Part shown: positions 1 through 12,402 of the stretch, piece by piece
Layout: each line of letters begins with the position of its first letter
Numbering within the stretch: position 1 is the first letter of the stretch
Source: Botrytis cinerea B05.10
Lineage: Eukaryota > Ascomycota > Leotiomycetes > Helotiales > Sclerotiniaceae
NCBI RefSeq assembly: GCF_000143535.2
Contig: NC_037311.1
Location: 3,277,474-3,341,473, forward strand
Length of the DNA: 64,000 bases
Reading direction: 5' to 3'
The notes under the pieces: model-generated
Databases searched by the model: none
Told to the model about the DNA's origin: nothing
Seen by the model: the letters and a program-made list of their open reading frames with translations, nothing else
Made by a program: the position numbers and the translations under genes

Positions 1-400
1 CGCCCTGCACGATTCCCGCTTCGATCCAATTACGCTGCGAGAACTCCCAACTCTCGAAGTTGCCGTTACTCTACTCACAGATTTCGAAGAGTGTGATCAT
101 CCGCTAGATTGGGACATCGGAGTTCATGGAATCAGGATTAGTTTTTATCATAAGAATAAGAGGTTTGGGGCGTGTTATTTACCCGATGTGGCGGTGGAAC
201 AGGATTGGGGAAAGGAAGAGACGGTTGTGAGTGCAATGAGGAAGGCAGGGTGGGGAGGAAAGAGGGAGAAGTGGAGGGAAGTGAGTCAGTTGCATGTGGT
301 TAGGTATCAAGGGAGAAAGGAGAGTGTTAGCTGGAAGGAATATAACGAGTGGAGGACTTGGGTACAGAAGACGGATAATAAGGCTGAAGCGAGGAATTAG
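1..400 (+). CDS. AMMECR1-domain protein, 3' end only
   Basis: This is the C-terminal part of a protein whose start lies before the window. Reading frame 2 is open from base 2 to the TAG at 398-400. The visible 132 residues match the second half of the AMMECR1 domain: an ALxDSRF-type opening, a stretch LLTDFEE, then DWDIGVHGIRI, a YLPDVAVEQDW block and a final LTRY-like segment (LHVVRYQG). AMMECR1 proteins are conserved from archaea to humans and their biochemical role is unsettled, so no reaction is assigned. The family signature LRGCIG would lie upstream, off the window. No intron is needed in the visible part. Confidence in the family is high. Confidence 0.9.
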   Translation, partial: ALHDSRFDPITLRELPTLEVAVTLLTDFEECDHPLDWDIGVHGIRISFYHKNKRFGACYLPDVAVEQDWGKEETVVSAMRKAGWGGKREKWREVSQLHVVRYQGRKESVSWKEYNEWRTWVQKTDNKAEARN

Positions 401-801
401 AGGCGATGGATATTACACCTTCTAGACACTGGAGATAGGAACAGGATAGGGGAAATCTCACTATCATCGATTTAAGCGGGTGATGGAAGTGCGCGGGAAC
501 ATGGAATTAGGGGGAGCATAAGACACAACAGACAATGATTTATGACAGCAGATAGAGATCTAATTGGGGGTTCTTTTAATTTACTTTTTTTTGCTTCTAT
601 TTATTCTATTTTATTTATTCCCTTCTTCCGCCATCTACTTCTCTCATACCTCGCCTACTCGTAGGATACCGGAATCGATCACTAGTGAAACCCTTCAACA
701 TTCGGATTAAAGCATTCCATTTCAATCCAATTCAAAGAACTTGATACAAGTAGCACGGTAACTGATGCTGTCCAACAGTTTATAGGGTCTACTCTAACAA
801 T

Positions 802-829
802 CCATCCACCCATCCATCCATCCATCCAT
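802..829. repeat. (CCAT)n microsatellite
   Basis: About seven tandem CCAT units with one imperfect unit, in the 3' intergenic region. Confidence 0.8.
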
Positions 830-898
830 ACTATACTACATCTCCTTTTCTTCAACTCGAATCTTTAGTATATTCAAATCTCAAAGATATCAATAGTT

Positions 899-925
899 AC
901 ATACATACATACATACATACATACA
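899..925. repeat. (CATA)n microsatellite
   Basis: About seven tandem ACAT/CATA units in non-coding DNA. Confidence 0.8.
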
Positions 926-1466
926 CACTTCATTTCAAGACTCTTTCAAAGCATCCAACTATTCGATACTCAATTTCATTAATGGGTGGAGAAAAATATA
1001 AAAGCTCCTCAGCTCCTCGCTATATGGTTTCCTACCCTATCCTATGGCATATGTTATCCCTTCTCTTTCCTCTGTGCTTTCTTTTTCTTGCATTAGACAA
1101 CACCGTCGTAATGTATTTTTATTCCACTCCATTCTGTTCAGCCCATCCAGGCCCTTGACATTGATTTGCACTTTACTTGCCTAAATTGACAAACCCAACC
1201 ATTCCGTATTCATCCCGTCCATGCGTACCGTACCCTTTCCCCACGCCATCCATATCGCTATCCCTTCCTTTCCCTCCCAAATATAAAATACAAATGGATA
1301 TCCAGCAAATCAACCAAGCAAAATCACTACCCATAAGTTGTGATGTCATTAATATATGTCGTAAGTTCTTGTATCGTCCATCTCGTCTCATTCCTTCTTT
1401 TCCAGCCCCTGGCTCTCACTCAGTATTATCTCCAACCACCCACCTCCTCTCACCCATTTCATCAAT

Positions 1467-2366
1467 TTATTTCCAACAGACAAACTTCCTTCCTATCTCC
1501 CTCAATCTCCCCTTGCCAAGTCCTTTTCCATTTCTATTGCCCCTCCCATTCCTGTTCCCTCTCTTTTCATATTCTCCAATTGGAGTGTCCGGCGGTAACG
1601 GCGTCAATGGTTTCGTCATCGCCCTTCTAGTCCCCAATTTCTCCCTTTCCCCATTCATTTCATCCCCAAATTCCCCTCTATCCATCATTTCCCTATCCAT
1701 CATTGCCCTCTTTCTTCCCTCCACAACTCGTCTAACAATCAACGCAAAAGTTTCTTCGATATTAACAATACTTCTCGCGCTTGTTTCCATAAACCCACAA
1801 TTTCTTGCTCTAGCCCATTCCAAGCCTTGCGATGCCGTCACCTCGCGCGATTCTTGAAGATCGCATTTATTTCCCGCAATGATTTTAATTGGAGGCGAAT
1901 ATCCATAATCGAATCCTCCCCCTTGTATTGATTTTGCATTTGAGCTCTGGAATTTCTTTGTTTTCGAACGGGATTTCGAAAGAGAAGATTCGGCCTGCGC
2001 TCTTCTCCATTCTTCGCCTCGAACTTCTCCCTCCATGGTAACTAATTCATCGAACCAATCCAGCGCATCCAGACTTTCGCGTCGCGTGATATCATATACC
2101 ATTAAGAAAGCATCGCTTCTCATACTGCCATTGGCACTTTGCCACATCCCGCGATATTCTTCTTGGCCTGCGGTGTCGGTTATAGAGAGGTGGTATGTTT
2201 GGCCATCGATGCGTCGTGTGAGGGTATAGGAATCCTCAATGGTAGGGTCGTAGTCAGATGTCCATTGGGATTTTACGAGGCGGAGGGTTAAAGCGGATTT
2301 GCCCACGCCACCGTCGCCGAGGATGGTTATGGTTATGCGATTGGAGTCATAAGAGGTTGCTGCCAT
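1467..2366 (-). CDS. Ras-family small GTPase with insert and atypical C-terminus
   Basis: Single-exon reading of 299 residues starting at the ATG at 2366. All Ras nucleotide-binding boxes are present: P-loop GDGGVGKSA (about 17-25), a Ras-like effector loop YDPTIEDSY, DTAGQEEY (switch II), NKCDL, and ETSA (G5). Between switch II and NKCD there is an extra Ser/Lys/Gly-rich loop of roughly 35 residues that canonical Ras lacks. The C-terminal tail is basic and Gly/Asn-rich and ends in C-W-K rather than a four-residue CAAX box, so prenylation is uncertain unless a short 3' intron was missed. Ras proteins are membrane-attached GTP switches in growth and morphogenesis; which fungal Ras class this belongs to cannot be told from sequence alone. 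Confidence 0.88.
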   Translation of the reverse strand: MAATSYDSNRITITILGDGGVGKSALTLRLVKSQWTSDYDPTIEDSYTLTRRIDGQTYHLSITDTAGQEEYRGMWQSANGSMRSDAFLMVYDITRRESLDALDWFDELVTMEGEVRGEEWRRAQAESSLSKSRSKTKKFQSSNAKSIQGGGFDYGYSPPIKIIAGNKCDLQESREVTASQGLEWARARNCGFMETSARSIVNIEETFALIVRRVVEGRKRAMMDREMMDRGEFGDEMNGEREKLGTRRAMTKPLTPLPPDTPIGEYEKRGNRNGRGNRNGKGLGKGRLREIGRKFVCWK

Positions 2367-5300
2367 GGTCTTTTGTGTGAGATGGTATGGTGAGGTGTTT
2401 GCGGAGACAAGTTAAGAGGGAAAATGATTGAAGATTGATCGATCGGTAGGATTTATTTAAAGGCGAAAGCGGAAGGACAAGTTGTTTGAGAAGGTGTTTG
2501 AGGTATGGTATAAGTAGAATTGAAACTTTCACTCGAAACCAAATTGGTTGTCGCAGATACCTGTTCTCAACTGAGCGTTCACTGTCCGTTCAATGTCTGT
2601 TCGTTCGTTTGCCTGCTCGATATCCCGTTTGTTTGTTCGTTCGTTCGTTCGTTCGTCTGTGTATGTATGTGTGCATGTATGTGTGTATGTGTGTCTTCCT
2701 CCAACCTTCCTACCTTCCTCCACGTTCACTCACGAATTCCCTTATATCCCCTCTCCTTTCTTTCCTTTTCCCAATTGCGCCAAACCTTCGACCCAATTGA
2801 TGTAAAACAATTTGATCCAACTCGAATATCCTTCTTTCAACTAACCTCCGAAAACCCAATTGTCTTCTAGTCGAAAGAAGAAATTCCGCACAGACTGTAA
2901 TATAAATATAATCTATCCCGCGTCTCTTTTAATTCCAATCCATCTTACCGTTGACTATCCTTTTCTTTTAATAGTATGTTTCCTCTTCAATTGGGGTTGG
3001 CGTATATATATTCTCCTATTCTCTTGAAGAATTGGAATGGTCTATACATTTGCAGACTTTGAAGATCTATATGTAAGTAACGATGAGAGAAGAAAAAGAA
3101 AAAGGTGTGGCACACGCAACAATTCACTTGTACAACCACGCCCCTCAATTAGCCTTCTCCAAATTCCCGAGACAAACAAGCAGACAAGGAAGGGCAGGAC
3201 GTGAACTGCTGTGCGACTATGTTGAGCTGGTCTGATATCATTTTCTTGGCCTACCTATCGAACAGATATTTTACTCTTTCTGCTTTTGCCTATCTGGCTT
3301 GACTCGAATGTTTGTATTGGGTAATCCGTTTCTGACCCCCGAGTCAATACAAGACCTTGCGAAGACGTGGAAGGGGAAAAAAGCTAATCTGAATCAAATC
3401 CTAGACTGAGCTCTCCGGGGAAGGAAAAGAAATGGAGAATTGAGAGAATCGAGAGATTGGGTTGAATGGGATGATATGATAAAAGGTAAATGTGCGGAGA
3501 TGGACCAGGGGTATGTGAGCCAATGAATGATGAGAATTGAAGTATCGAGAGTAGGGATTCCTCGGTTTACTTGTATGGTGTTGTGGATTGATGAATGGAT
3601 GGATCAATGGAATAATTGGTCTGTGACATGAATGAACCCGTCGGTGGCTTGGTGGTGGGCTGGCGGGCAAGACGGTCTAACTGTGATTTGTTCTTTTGGA
3701 TCTTCTTTTCTTTCCCTGGTACTTGGCAGGAAAGATCTCAAGCAAACAATTCTTCGCTGACAACCAGACAGACACACTTCCACGCCGAATCTCCATAGAC
3801 GGAGGGCCTAGGAAAAGGGGAAGAGATTGAAATCTTAGATAAGGTTGTCCGAGACATGTTTTTCATTTTCCGTTTCATTCGTGCGTGGACTGACCAGCTG
3901 CGGAAGATGAAAATACTAGAATGAAATGGACAAAAGACTGCAGGATTCAATAAAGCAAGCAAGCATTCGATTATTCAATTAATTGATTAATCAATACATA
4001 AGCAGGTGCTATGTACAGACTATTCTCCTCAATATCCTTCCTCGAATTTCTTGGCTTATTCATCCCTCCCGTTTCTTCAATCCTTTACATAGCATCAATA
4101 CTAGGTAGTCCATAGTTCCATTCAAGGTAATGCAGTGTAATGTGCTCGAGGAGGGAGGAAGGTATTCAACTGGTTGCAAGTGCACCTTGAATGTAACACA
4201 ATCCCGTGGGGTTGGTCTGGCCTGGGTTGGGGAGATGCTTTAGTTCTTTTTCCCTCTCATTGTTCCGATACACCCATAGAATATTTCAAGCTTTTGTTCT
4301 TGTACTACTAGATAGGTAGGCAGTGAAGCTACTGATACATATCCCATATCCCATATCCCACATCCTATGTACCATCTTCCTTCTCCTCGCCCCTCATATC
4401 CCTCATCCCTCAAAAGACCTAGGCTCACTCGTCTCCATCTTAGAGAGTCCCTTGTCAACCAAACTTGCATTTATCGTCACTATCTCCTGTCTATATCAAC
4501 CACCTCTCACATATGCATCAAATGTCCCTACTACTTTATCTTTCTCACTAGATCCCCGAGTGTTTTTCCTCCCTGCTCCTTCTCCTGCCCCTTCGATTCT
4601 CCCCTCCCCTCTCTCGTTCTCTTCATCTCCTGATTTGTTTCATGAGAACTAGATCCTGTACGACAGCTAAACCAACAAAAATACAGGCAAATACACGAAG
4701 AAACGAAAGCCGGAATGCTACCGATTAATCCAACTTTCTATAGTGGTACTCTGGGTTTTATTTGTATGAACACATCATATTCCAGAATGTCGGTGGAATT
4801 TGAATAAGAGAAGGTGGAGGATATATTTTGTGTAGGTGAAGTGATTACATTCATGGCTGCTGGCCTTGAACATCAAATTGTTGATGCCGTTATGGTTATA
4901 ATTTCGATTGAGCTTGTGGCAAGTCTTACGCTTGTCTAGGGGAGGCTAAAGATTGATTTAGATTCAGTTGCTTGGATGATCTCAACCCCTCATTTGAATT
5001 CAATCTTCGATTCGAGTTTAATCACTCAATTGAGCTCAAGGGCTCATCAATTAATCAAGCCAACTTTTATTGTTGCCAAGGGCTATGCCAAAGGCATCCG
5101 TGAGGATTACACCCAAAATCTCAAATCCTTCTGCAGTCTTGTGCCTGTACCATACCCCATAACTAATTATTCTTACACACTTCATCGACGTTAAATTCTA
5201 TCCTACTATTCTTTTCCCTTCGTTCTCTATATTTCAGAGTTCTACATAAATTAAATCCATTCATCCTGGTAGAAATGTACCAAACTAGCCATCTCTCCAA

Positions 5301-5968
5301 GGTAGTTTCCAGAATCAATACATACTTCATGAGTTCTCTTGTGGTCGCTTTTTGATATTTCCATTTTCTGACCCATTCATTGAACACTGCAAAAGGAGAA
5401 CCTTCATTCACGAATCACCAGCAAGAGTTTTGATTTTGAATGCAATCGCAAATTTTTATTTCCTCAAAACCCAACCCAGTACCAACCGCAAGAATATTAA
5501 TTCCCATTCATATCTGCTCTTTAGTAAGAAGATTTCTCAGTCGAGAACATCAAACTAAAAGTTAAACTAAAATGAAAAGGAAAAGGAACCCCCATCTTGC
5601 AACTATTGCACCGCTAAACTAAATAAACCTTTTCTTGATCAATAATATCATTCCCGTCATCAAGTCCATAGCGACTTCCAGTTACCCATATGCATAAATA
5701 AAGAGTAGGAACCCATGAAAACTCAATCTCTCAAAAAAATAATTCGAGATGAGATCAAAGTCCTAAGAAGTGAAATCACAAGTCCTATTCCCAAATCCCT
5801 CATAAACCAACTGCCAAAGCAACTAGCGAGCAGAGAAAGGTTGAGAAATCATAAGATCAGGGATCCGAGGATCAAAAATTTGTAATAAAACAAAATGAAG
5901 AAGTAAAATGGTGTTGAGATCAAGGACAAGGGTCAAAGATCGTGTTGGTGATGAAGTAATAGAAGTAC
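2367..5968. other. Long intergenic region between Ras-like 5' end and Argonaute 3' end
   Basis: About 3.6 kb without a gene I can support. It should contain the Ras-like promoter and leader next to 2366, and the Argonaute 3' untranslated region near 5600-5968. A GTTC repeat and a GTGT/GTAT repeat lie at 2633-2694. Open frames of 60-110 codons here lack family features, overlap one another on both strands and contain low-complexity residues, so they were not called. Confidence 0.6.
2633..2694. repeat. (GTTC)n followed by (GTAT/GTGT)n microsatellite
   Basis: Tandem GTTC units run from about 2633 to 2656 and pass into GTATGT/GTGT units to about 2694. They lie in the probable 5' region of the Ras-like gene. 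Confidence 0.75.
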
Positions 5969-8900
5969 TTAAATGTACCACATGCCATTACGAAGCTTCG
6001 CGAGGACATCCGGATTGACTTTATCATTCTGACTGAGTTGTCCCAAAGGAAGGAGTGGAACATCTTCAACCACCACCTGGCTTGAACCAGTTTGGCTAGA
6101 GGGTGCCTTACCAGCGACTTTGTTTTGCGCTTCCTTTGCCTGCTTTTCAAGGAACTTCTCTCCACCGCGAGGTCCAGCACTATGGCCCGTAGCCTCATGA
6201 GCACGAGCACGGTTAGAAGCCAGATGTGCATAGTAGACGGCAGGATCTGATAAAAAATTAGTACAAGAAATTTACCCAGGATTTAGAAACTTACACAAGG
6301 AGACAGGAGTAGTAGAACGCATATACTGATAGCAATGCTGATAGACCATTCTCTGGAAGTCATTGACTGGAACCTGAGCTTCATCCATGATGACCTGGTA
6401 GTGGACTGGGCGAGCAGTTCCTTGAATGGCTGAATGGGAACTCAAGTAAAAATCATACTCGAACGGATGAGTGATATCTCGTTCGACAAGTGTACCTGGA
6501 AGGGCATTTCCGTTCTTATCACCAGCCGCCATATCGTTGTCCTTTGGAAAAAACCTCAAGTGATGTCGCTTGGTGCACACCGTCACAGTCCAACGAATCT
6601 AAAGGCTGTTAAAAAAGATTTCATAAAGAATTGAAAAGTTCAATCACTTACTGCTGCGGCTTTGGGACCAAATTCCTTCTCAAGGGCGATCTTCATATTC
6701 TTAACCTCTTGGTTAATAACATGTTCGAATTGACCTTCGGACACACCGTCTCTAAAATAGTAGATGTGCATTGGTCCAGATCCCTTGCCGACTTTGGAGA
6801 CCCATTCTTTAAATAATGGAATGAGCATTGAGTTGATATTATCAGGTGAGATCATTTCAACACGCTTTCCGTTAGTTTGGACTGCAGCAGCATATCTACA
6901 CGCAGTAGAGTCCATTGACATTGTTAAACAGGCCATGGAAGATTGTGGAGATCCTGGTGTGGCGTGAGAGACATCCGCACCAATAACCATTGTTGCCCGG
7001 GGGAAAAAAGGCTTCGGTGGTTTACTGTCTGCTACTTTGCATGTTGTGCCCCCAAGTTTTGCATTCACCTTCATGCAAACGTTGGAGCAATATTGTGGCT
7101 GGGCCTTGGCAACATGAGCAACGTTCATCACTATGATCAATTAGTCAATGATTTTGGGGTAGGAGCGCCATACTTACTCTGAGACATCATCGCAAAACGA
7201 CACTCATTGTTCTTCTTGAAGCGTTCGTACATGAAAGAATTTCGATCAGGTAAGATGAAGAACAAAATTTGAGGGATTTGCTTGGCTTGTTGACCAGCAG
7301 CATTGCGAACGGTCTGAACTCCCTCAGCGATCTTGTCTGGAGCACCAGAAATCTTCATGATGGGTGGAGTCTTATTGGTGACTCTACCACCATGGCCAAT
7401 GTAAGTCTGAATGAACACCTGAAGGAAGTTCTTGACAGAAGGTTCCTGGATACAGTTGTCAACAATGGCAACACCCCAAGAGACTAATGGTTCTGGGTTA
7501 GCGTATAAAAACTTCTTGCCGCGTAAGTCCCAACGTCCGGATGTCCTCGGATCAGTGACTGCCTTATCAAATTGAACTATTGGATTTTGAAGTAGACGAG
7601 CTTGAGTCTAAAGAAACGTTAGTAATTGTATATCAAAGAGTATAACAAGAGAGAATAACTTACCATGGTCATGTTTCGATCAATCTTGAACCCGTAATGA
7701 GCAAGATATGGATCCTCGTTCCATTTCAACATCCCAAGACCATGTTCAATTGATTGGATTCTGACCTTTGGTCTAGTAACCGCAAACTTGATCATGGAAG
7801 ATGTTTGATTCGGATCCAATTTATACTGGTACTTTTGGCTAGGAGCCAAAGTGCACACTTCCATTGGGAAGAATCCTGCTTTCTCCGTCTCAATTAAGGG
7901 AGCCCACCAATACTTCAGGTTAATGTTGTACTTGGACTTGAAGTAGTTGTACACGGATGTCTCCTTTCCAGTATCTTTTGGCGTAAAGAAGTGGTTCTTG
8001 GCATTTAAACCATCAGCGGCATATTCAGGTTCATGCTTGAAAGTGAATTTCTTCACTGTGTAAATCTTAGAATCTAAAGTCAAATGTTAGTAATAACCAA
8101 TTGCGGTTGGTGAGAAGTGGCTTACCATCTTTCTTGCCGTGATGTTTCAACGTGAACTTCAACTTCTTCATCTTTTCGAGTGTCAAGAATTCTGCAGACT
8201 TCTCAAGTCTACCATTTGGCATGGATCTCTGCTCAGGTCTAAGAAGCTTTCGGAAAACATCGTAATCAAGTGCCTTGTTGCGAGGAACACTGCACAAGTT
8301 ACGAGCAGCCTGCATAAAATCCTGGGACGTCCAGAATGTGCCGTTGGCAACATCAACATTAACTGCTAGGCCACGAATTACAGGACCCTTCTCATTGAGA
8401 TGGTTGCAAAGGCGAATCGACTGGTATACACCCTTCATGGCCTCAATTGTGATGTCCAATGGGCAACGGTCAATACCACGAGCGAAGAAGCTACGCTTTT
8501 GAACAACATATTTCTCACTGGGCCATTGACGAATCATATGATCAAGAAAGTCTATCATGAGAGTTAGTTACATTCATTGGTGGTTGCACAACAAGACTTA
8601 CTGATGGCACAAAGAACGTTGTTATCAAAGTCGCATTCCTTGTTAAGATAGCCGTGTAAAGAAGCCATCCTGATGGTGGTTGTTTGCCTGACCGTGCAGT
8701 AAATCATGCGATCGCGGTTTCCACCTGGTTTGCCAGCCTCGAGATCAAGATCAACGAGAATGCGGAATTCACCTCGGGCCAATGGATTTGAGCACCTAAG
8801 AAATATAAGTAAGCTGTGAGATATGGGTTGAAGTGAGCAGAATCAATTACCATGCAATCTGATTGCCATCCCAGAGCCAAAACTTGCCATGCTTTGCCAA

Positions 8901-10259
8901 CTCTCTCTTAACAGTCTTGGATTCCCAGACCTTCTTGATAAGTCCCATCTTCTCAGCACCTTCACCTATCATGACCTTGATATTCGTTAATATTTGGAAG
9001 TTGAGTCATGTGAATATTTCAATACTTACATTATACTGGTAGACATCCTTATTAGGAGCATCGAGGACTTTGAACTGGTTGACTCGAATGCTGATTGCCT
9101 TGCCTTGAGAGTTATATCCAGGGCGAGCTGGAAGAATGGTTTCGGGGGGCTTGTCAAACTGTTTGACATCAGTTTCACGTTTGAAGAAGTGGTTCTGTTC
9201 CATTTTTGCAGTTGATCAAGTTTGAGAAAAGAGTGATAAGAAATGAGAAAGAGCGGATAAAGATGAGGATACTTGGAGGTTAAAGGTATGAGGTGAGAAA
9301 GCAATTCAGAAGTGCTGGTTGGAGAATCAACCTGCAGTAAAAGCTCGTGAATGTGGTGGATTTGATTGTGCTTGTGGTGACTGGAAGGATAGTGGTTTGT
9401 TTTGATATGTGTAAGGGTTGAAGATTGTTGAAGGAAGGGTAAAGAGTTGAAAGGCTTAGAGTGTTTGGTTTTAAGAGGGACGGTAATTGAAGGTAGAGGA
9501 GAAATCTTTTGTACACAGTAGATTGGAGCTAGTGGAAGGGAGGAAAGAAGAGGAAGAGTGCTAATGCCTCGAGGAAGTGAATCCTGTCCAAACTTGGTTG
9601 GCTATAGAGCGGGGTATGACTGTGCATGAGGGTGGGTGGGTCACTGCCTTTCAATTTTCCCATACTCCTTCCAGGAATAGTAGCAATCCAATCAAGCAAC
9701 TAGCTCGTCCGGTTTGAGTGGGCAAGATGCCAAGAAGTGTCAAGGTAAAGAGCGGTACAAAAGTGAGAAAGGGAAGTTGATGGACAAGTACAACAGGCTG
9801 TTGACCTGAGGTGCGCGTGGGGACAGCGAGGTAAAAACCATGGAGTCAAAGAGTGAATGTAGTACAGATTTCCACCCAGATGACTCGAATCACAACACGC
9901 AGCTTGGCATACTTCCTTGAAGTAGCAGCTGCTTCGACACAGATTGTAAAAACACCAATACCAAACGGATAGACAAAACAAAAGATATTACTCACATTTT
10001 CGCGATAAGATGGAAGCTCACAACGCATCTTTTTGGGTTCATCTTTCTTTGGGTCTCTGGCGGGATCAAAGCCAAGACTAGGCCCAAACGGAGTCTGGCG
10101 TGGCTCATTTGGTCCGTCAACTTGAGGAATGACTGACGATGTGGTTTGTTGTCCACCAGCAACTGATTGTGATACTGGAGGAACTGATTGCTGCTGACCA
10201 GGGTTTCCAGCCGATGAAGGTGGACCCTGACCGCGACGCTGCTGTTGACCAGCACCCAT
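5969..10259 (-). CDS. Argonaute (QDE-2-like), ten exons
   Basis: Slicer-type Argonaute of RNA interference, which binds small RNAs and cleaves matching transcripts. My exons (minus strand, given 5' to 3') are 10259-9996, 9194-9030, 8975-8851, 8795-8602, 8551-8126, 8073-7664, 7607-7178, 7130-6652, 6598-6295 and 6246-5969. They sum to 3075 nt, or 1024 residues. The N-terminus is Gly/Gln-rich. The N, PAZ, MID and PIWI regions follow in order. The catalytic tetrad is intact: Asp in GADVSH (~724), Glu in KRVEM (~763), Asp in FRDGVSEGQ (~799) and His in YYAHL (~940). Introns are 46-56 nt except intron 1 (~800 nt), whose acceptor is the least certain boundary. No second Argonaute or Dicer is in the window. 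Confidence 0.92.
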
Positions 10260-12402
10260 GATGTCGATTTTGGTGGCGTCTATAATTTGAGAAGTAGCGC
10301 GTTAGTAATTGTCATGTATGGAAAGAGAATCTCGGACAAGGAGGAATAGACGGATTGAAAGAACAAAAATGGTAGAAAATTAGACTGGGAAAGTGATGTG
10401 AAATTGATAGATCGTCGTTGGGAAAACAATGGGAGGAAGATGTTAGGTTGTGAGAATAGCGACGGCGAGAACAAAAGATGAAGCAGGTGACCAAGACGGC
10501 AAAAAACAATAAATTTGTTTGACTTACCAAAAGTTGATCGCCGTTGATAATTGTTGTTGTTGTTTAGCTGTAATTGTAGGTGGCAGCAAGCAGAGATTGT
10601 GACAATAAAGCTATGCAATGAGATAGATTAGTCTATGCGAAAGATTGAGATGAATCTGCAGCAATTTGAGATGAAATTGAAGGTTGAAGAGATATTAGAT
10701 GGGAGGGCAAAGATTGCTGTGAGGGATCAATGTGGTGTTTGCAGTTCAGAAACTGGGTGGCTAAGAAAAAGCAAGCAACCGCAGTAGTCAACAGAGCAAA
10801 CGAATGCGACTTCACCTGGAGACTGATTCCTCAAGTCCACTTCAAACAGAAAGACAAAGCAGCTCGAATATTGATGAGAAAGAATTACTTACTTGGACTT
10901 TGTTGCGTAGATCGATAGAAACTATGGCGTAGAAGAGAAAATTGATGTTGTAGATAGAAAGGTGGTTGTTGTTGTTGTCGTTGTTGGAAAAGAAATTGAG
11001 GGACGAGATAGAAGCGACAGCGAGACTAATAAGTCAACGTAGATTTGGCGCTAGTGTAGAAGTCAATTGAAATTGGAAAGAGCCGACAAGGTACCTTCTC
11101 TCTCTCTGGTTGAGGGAAGGAACTTCTACAAGTGAATTAAAGCTCAAAACCAAAGTGAGAAACACGAGATGAGATTACAGGAAGGAAAGGTGATAACCTT
11201 TAAGTATTTATCTGTAACGAAAAATGAATCCCAATTCTTATTGTGAGCCAGCAATCAAGTGTCATTAATGAGTCAAGCTGGTACTTTGAAGCAGTTTGGA
11301 CACTTGCTTATTGCACACATGAAGATTCACAATATATGGCATTGATTGGCAGGCAATTTTCATCGAAGGCACGTTTGTGTTTGGTTTTGCGTCGGTTTAT
11401 GTGCCTATGCGCGATGCAGATCCAAGGCAGTAATTGCTTGCCTACACGCCATACACATGTATGCAATGGAACGATTTATCCAAGGCATGACTTTGTGACT
11501 TATCTTTCTGCTTAACACGGATGAAATTGTATTCCCAGGTCTTAACGTCCAATTCCGATCCATCATCGACGTGAAAAATGCAACGCGGACAGATAGTTTG
11601 GCAAGAGACCGGGGGGATAGAAGTGCAGAAGGGAGGGTGGTAAAAACAGAGGGTTGGAAAGATTAGTACCACGACTATGATAGCCAGTCCTTCTCCCTTC
11701 CAAGCATGAATTGATTGCAGTACATGCATACAAGAGTAAAAGTTGAAACACACATGCACCTTGATCTCCCCTGTTGGCATCTCAGATAACTGCTACATGA
11801 CACATCGTAGTTTGTGCCACAAGTACTTATGCACGCAGTGTAACATCAATCGCCCACTACCCCTCACCAAGCCAAAGAATCAAACACAACTCTCGAACAG
11901 AAAAATATGCACAGGATCTCATTTTGGTATGATAATCATCATTTGCATTCATCGATTACGCCATGTTCTTCTTTAATATACATTCAGAGCTGACTGGCTG
12001 GCATAATGTAGTAAAACTTGAAGCTCCCTCCCAAACGCCATACTATGAAGGTATAGAATTGCATATCCTTGTGCACAGTTTTCTGTTTCGTTACGATCAA
12101 CCCCTTTCCACCAAACGAATAACCGGTACGGCGCAGGACCTCTAGCGGAAAAGAATCTGGTGAACCAGAAATACCTCATCTATGCCACTCCTCCCATCAA
12201 CCACCAGAAACGACGTCAATTTGGAGAAACTCGAGATATGTAGGGTATGGTGAAGAAGAAAGGTTGTTTAAATATACATTTTGCGTCTGGTTTTGAGATT
12301 ACGAAGGAAACTTTTTGATGTGAGGTCGACAACAGAATCATGATCGCTGAAAGAATTATCATTATCGATAAGAATATCCTGTAGAAGATTCAAAAGTTAG
12401 CT
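10260..12402. other. Argonaute leader/promoter region and Rna14 3' flank
   Basis: The Argonaute leader probably contains introns: a GTAAGT donor at 10527 pairs with a TAG acceptor ending at 10280 just before the start region, and a second GTAAGT donor lies near 10892. The region from about 11100 to 12300 contains only unsupported open frames. The Rna14 3' untranslated region should lie just below 12403. Confidence 0.5.

Larger units (their letters stand above)
401..1466. other. Intergenic stretch between AMMECR1 and Ras-like 3' ends
   Basis: This is the space between two convergent genes and holds both 3' untranslated regions. It has a CCAT microsatellite at about 802-829 and a CATA run at about 899-925. 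The open frames here overlap or are compositionally unlike protein, and I see no gene. Confidence 0.6.

Noticed and set aside
1177..1857. 226-codon plus-strand frame
   Set aside because: Antisense shadow of the Ras-like gene and its 3' region; extreme Ser/Pro/Leu composition.
3401..5558. Several 60-110 codon frames on both strands
   Set aside because: They overlap one another, have low-complexity or His/Pro-rich composition and no recognisable domain.
11243..12179. Frames of 60-112 codons between Argonaute and rna14
   Set aside because: Present on both strands at once, with no conserved motifs and no leader-like upstream sequence.
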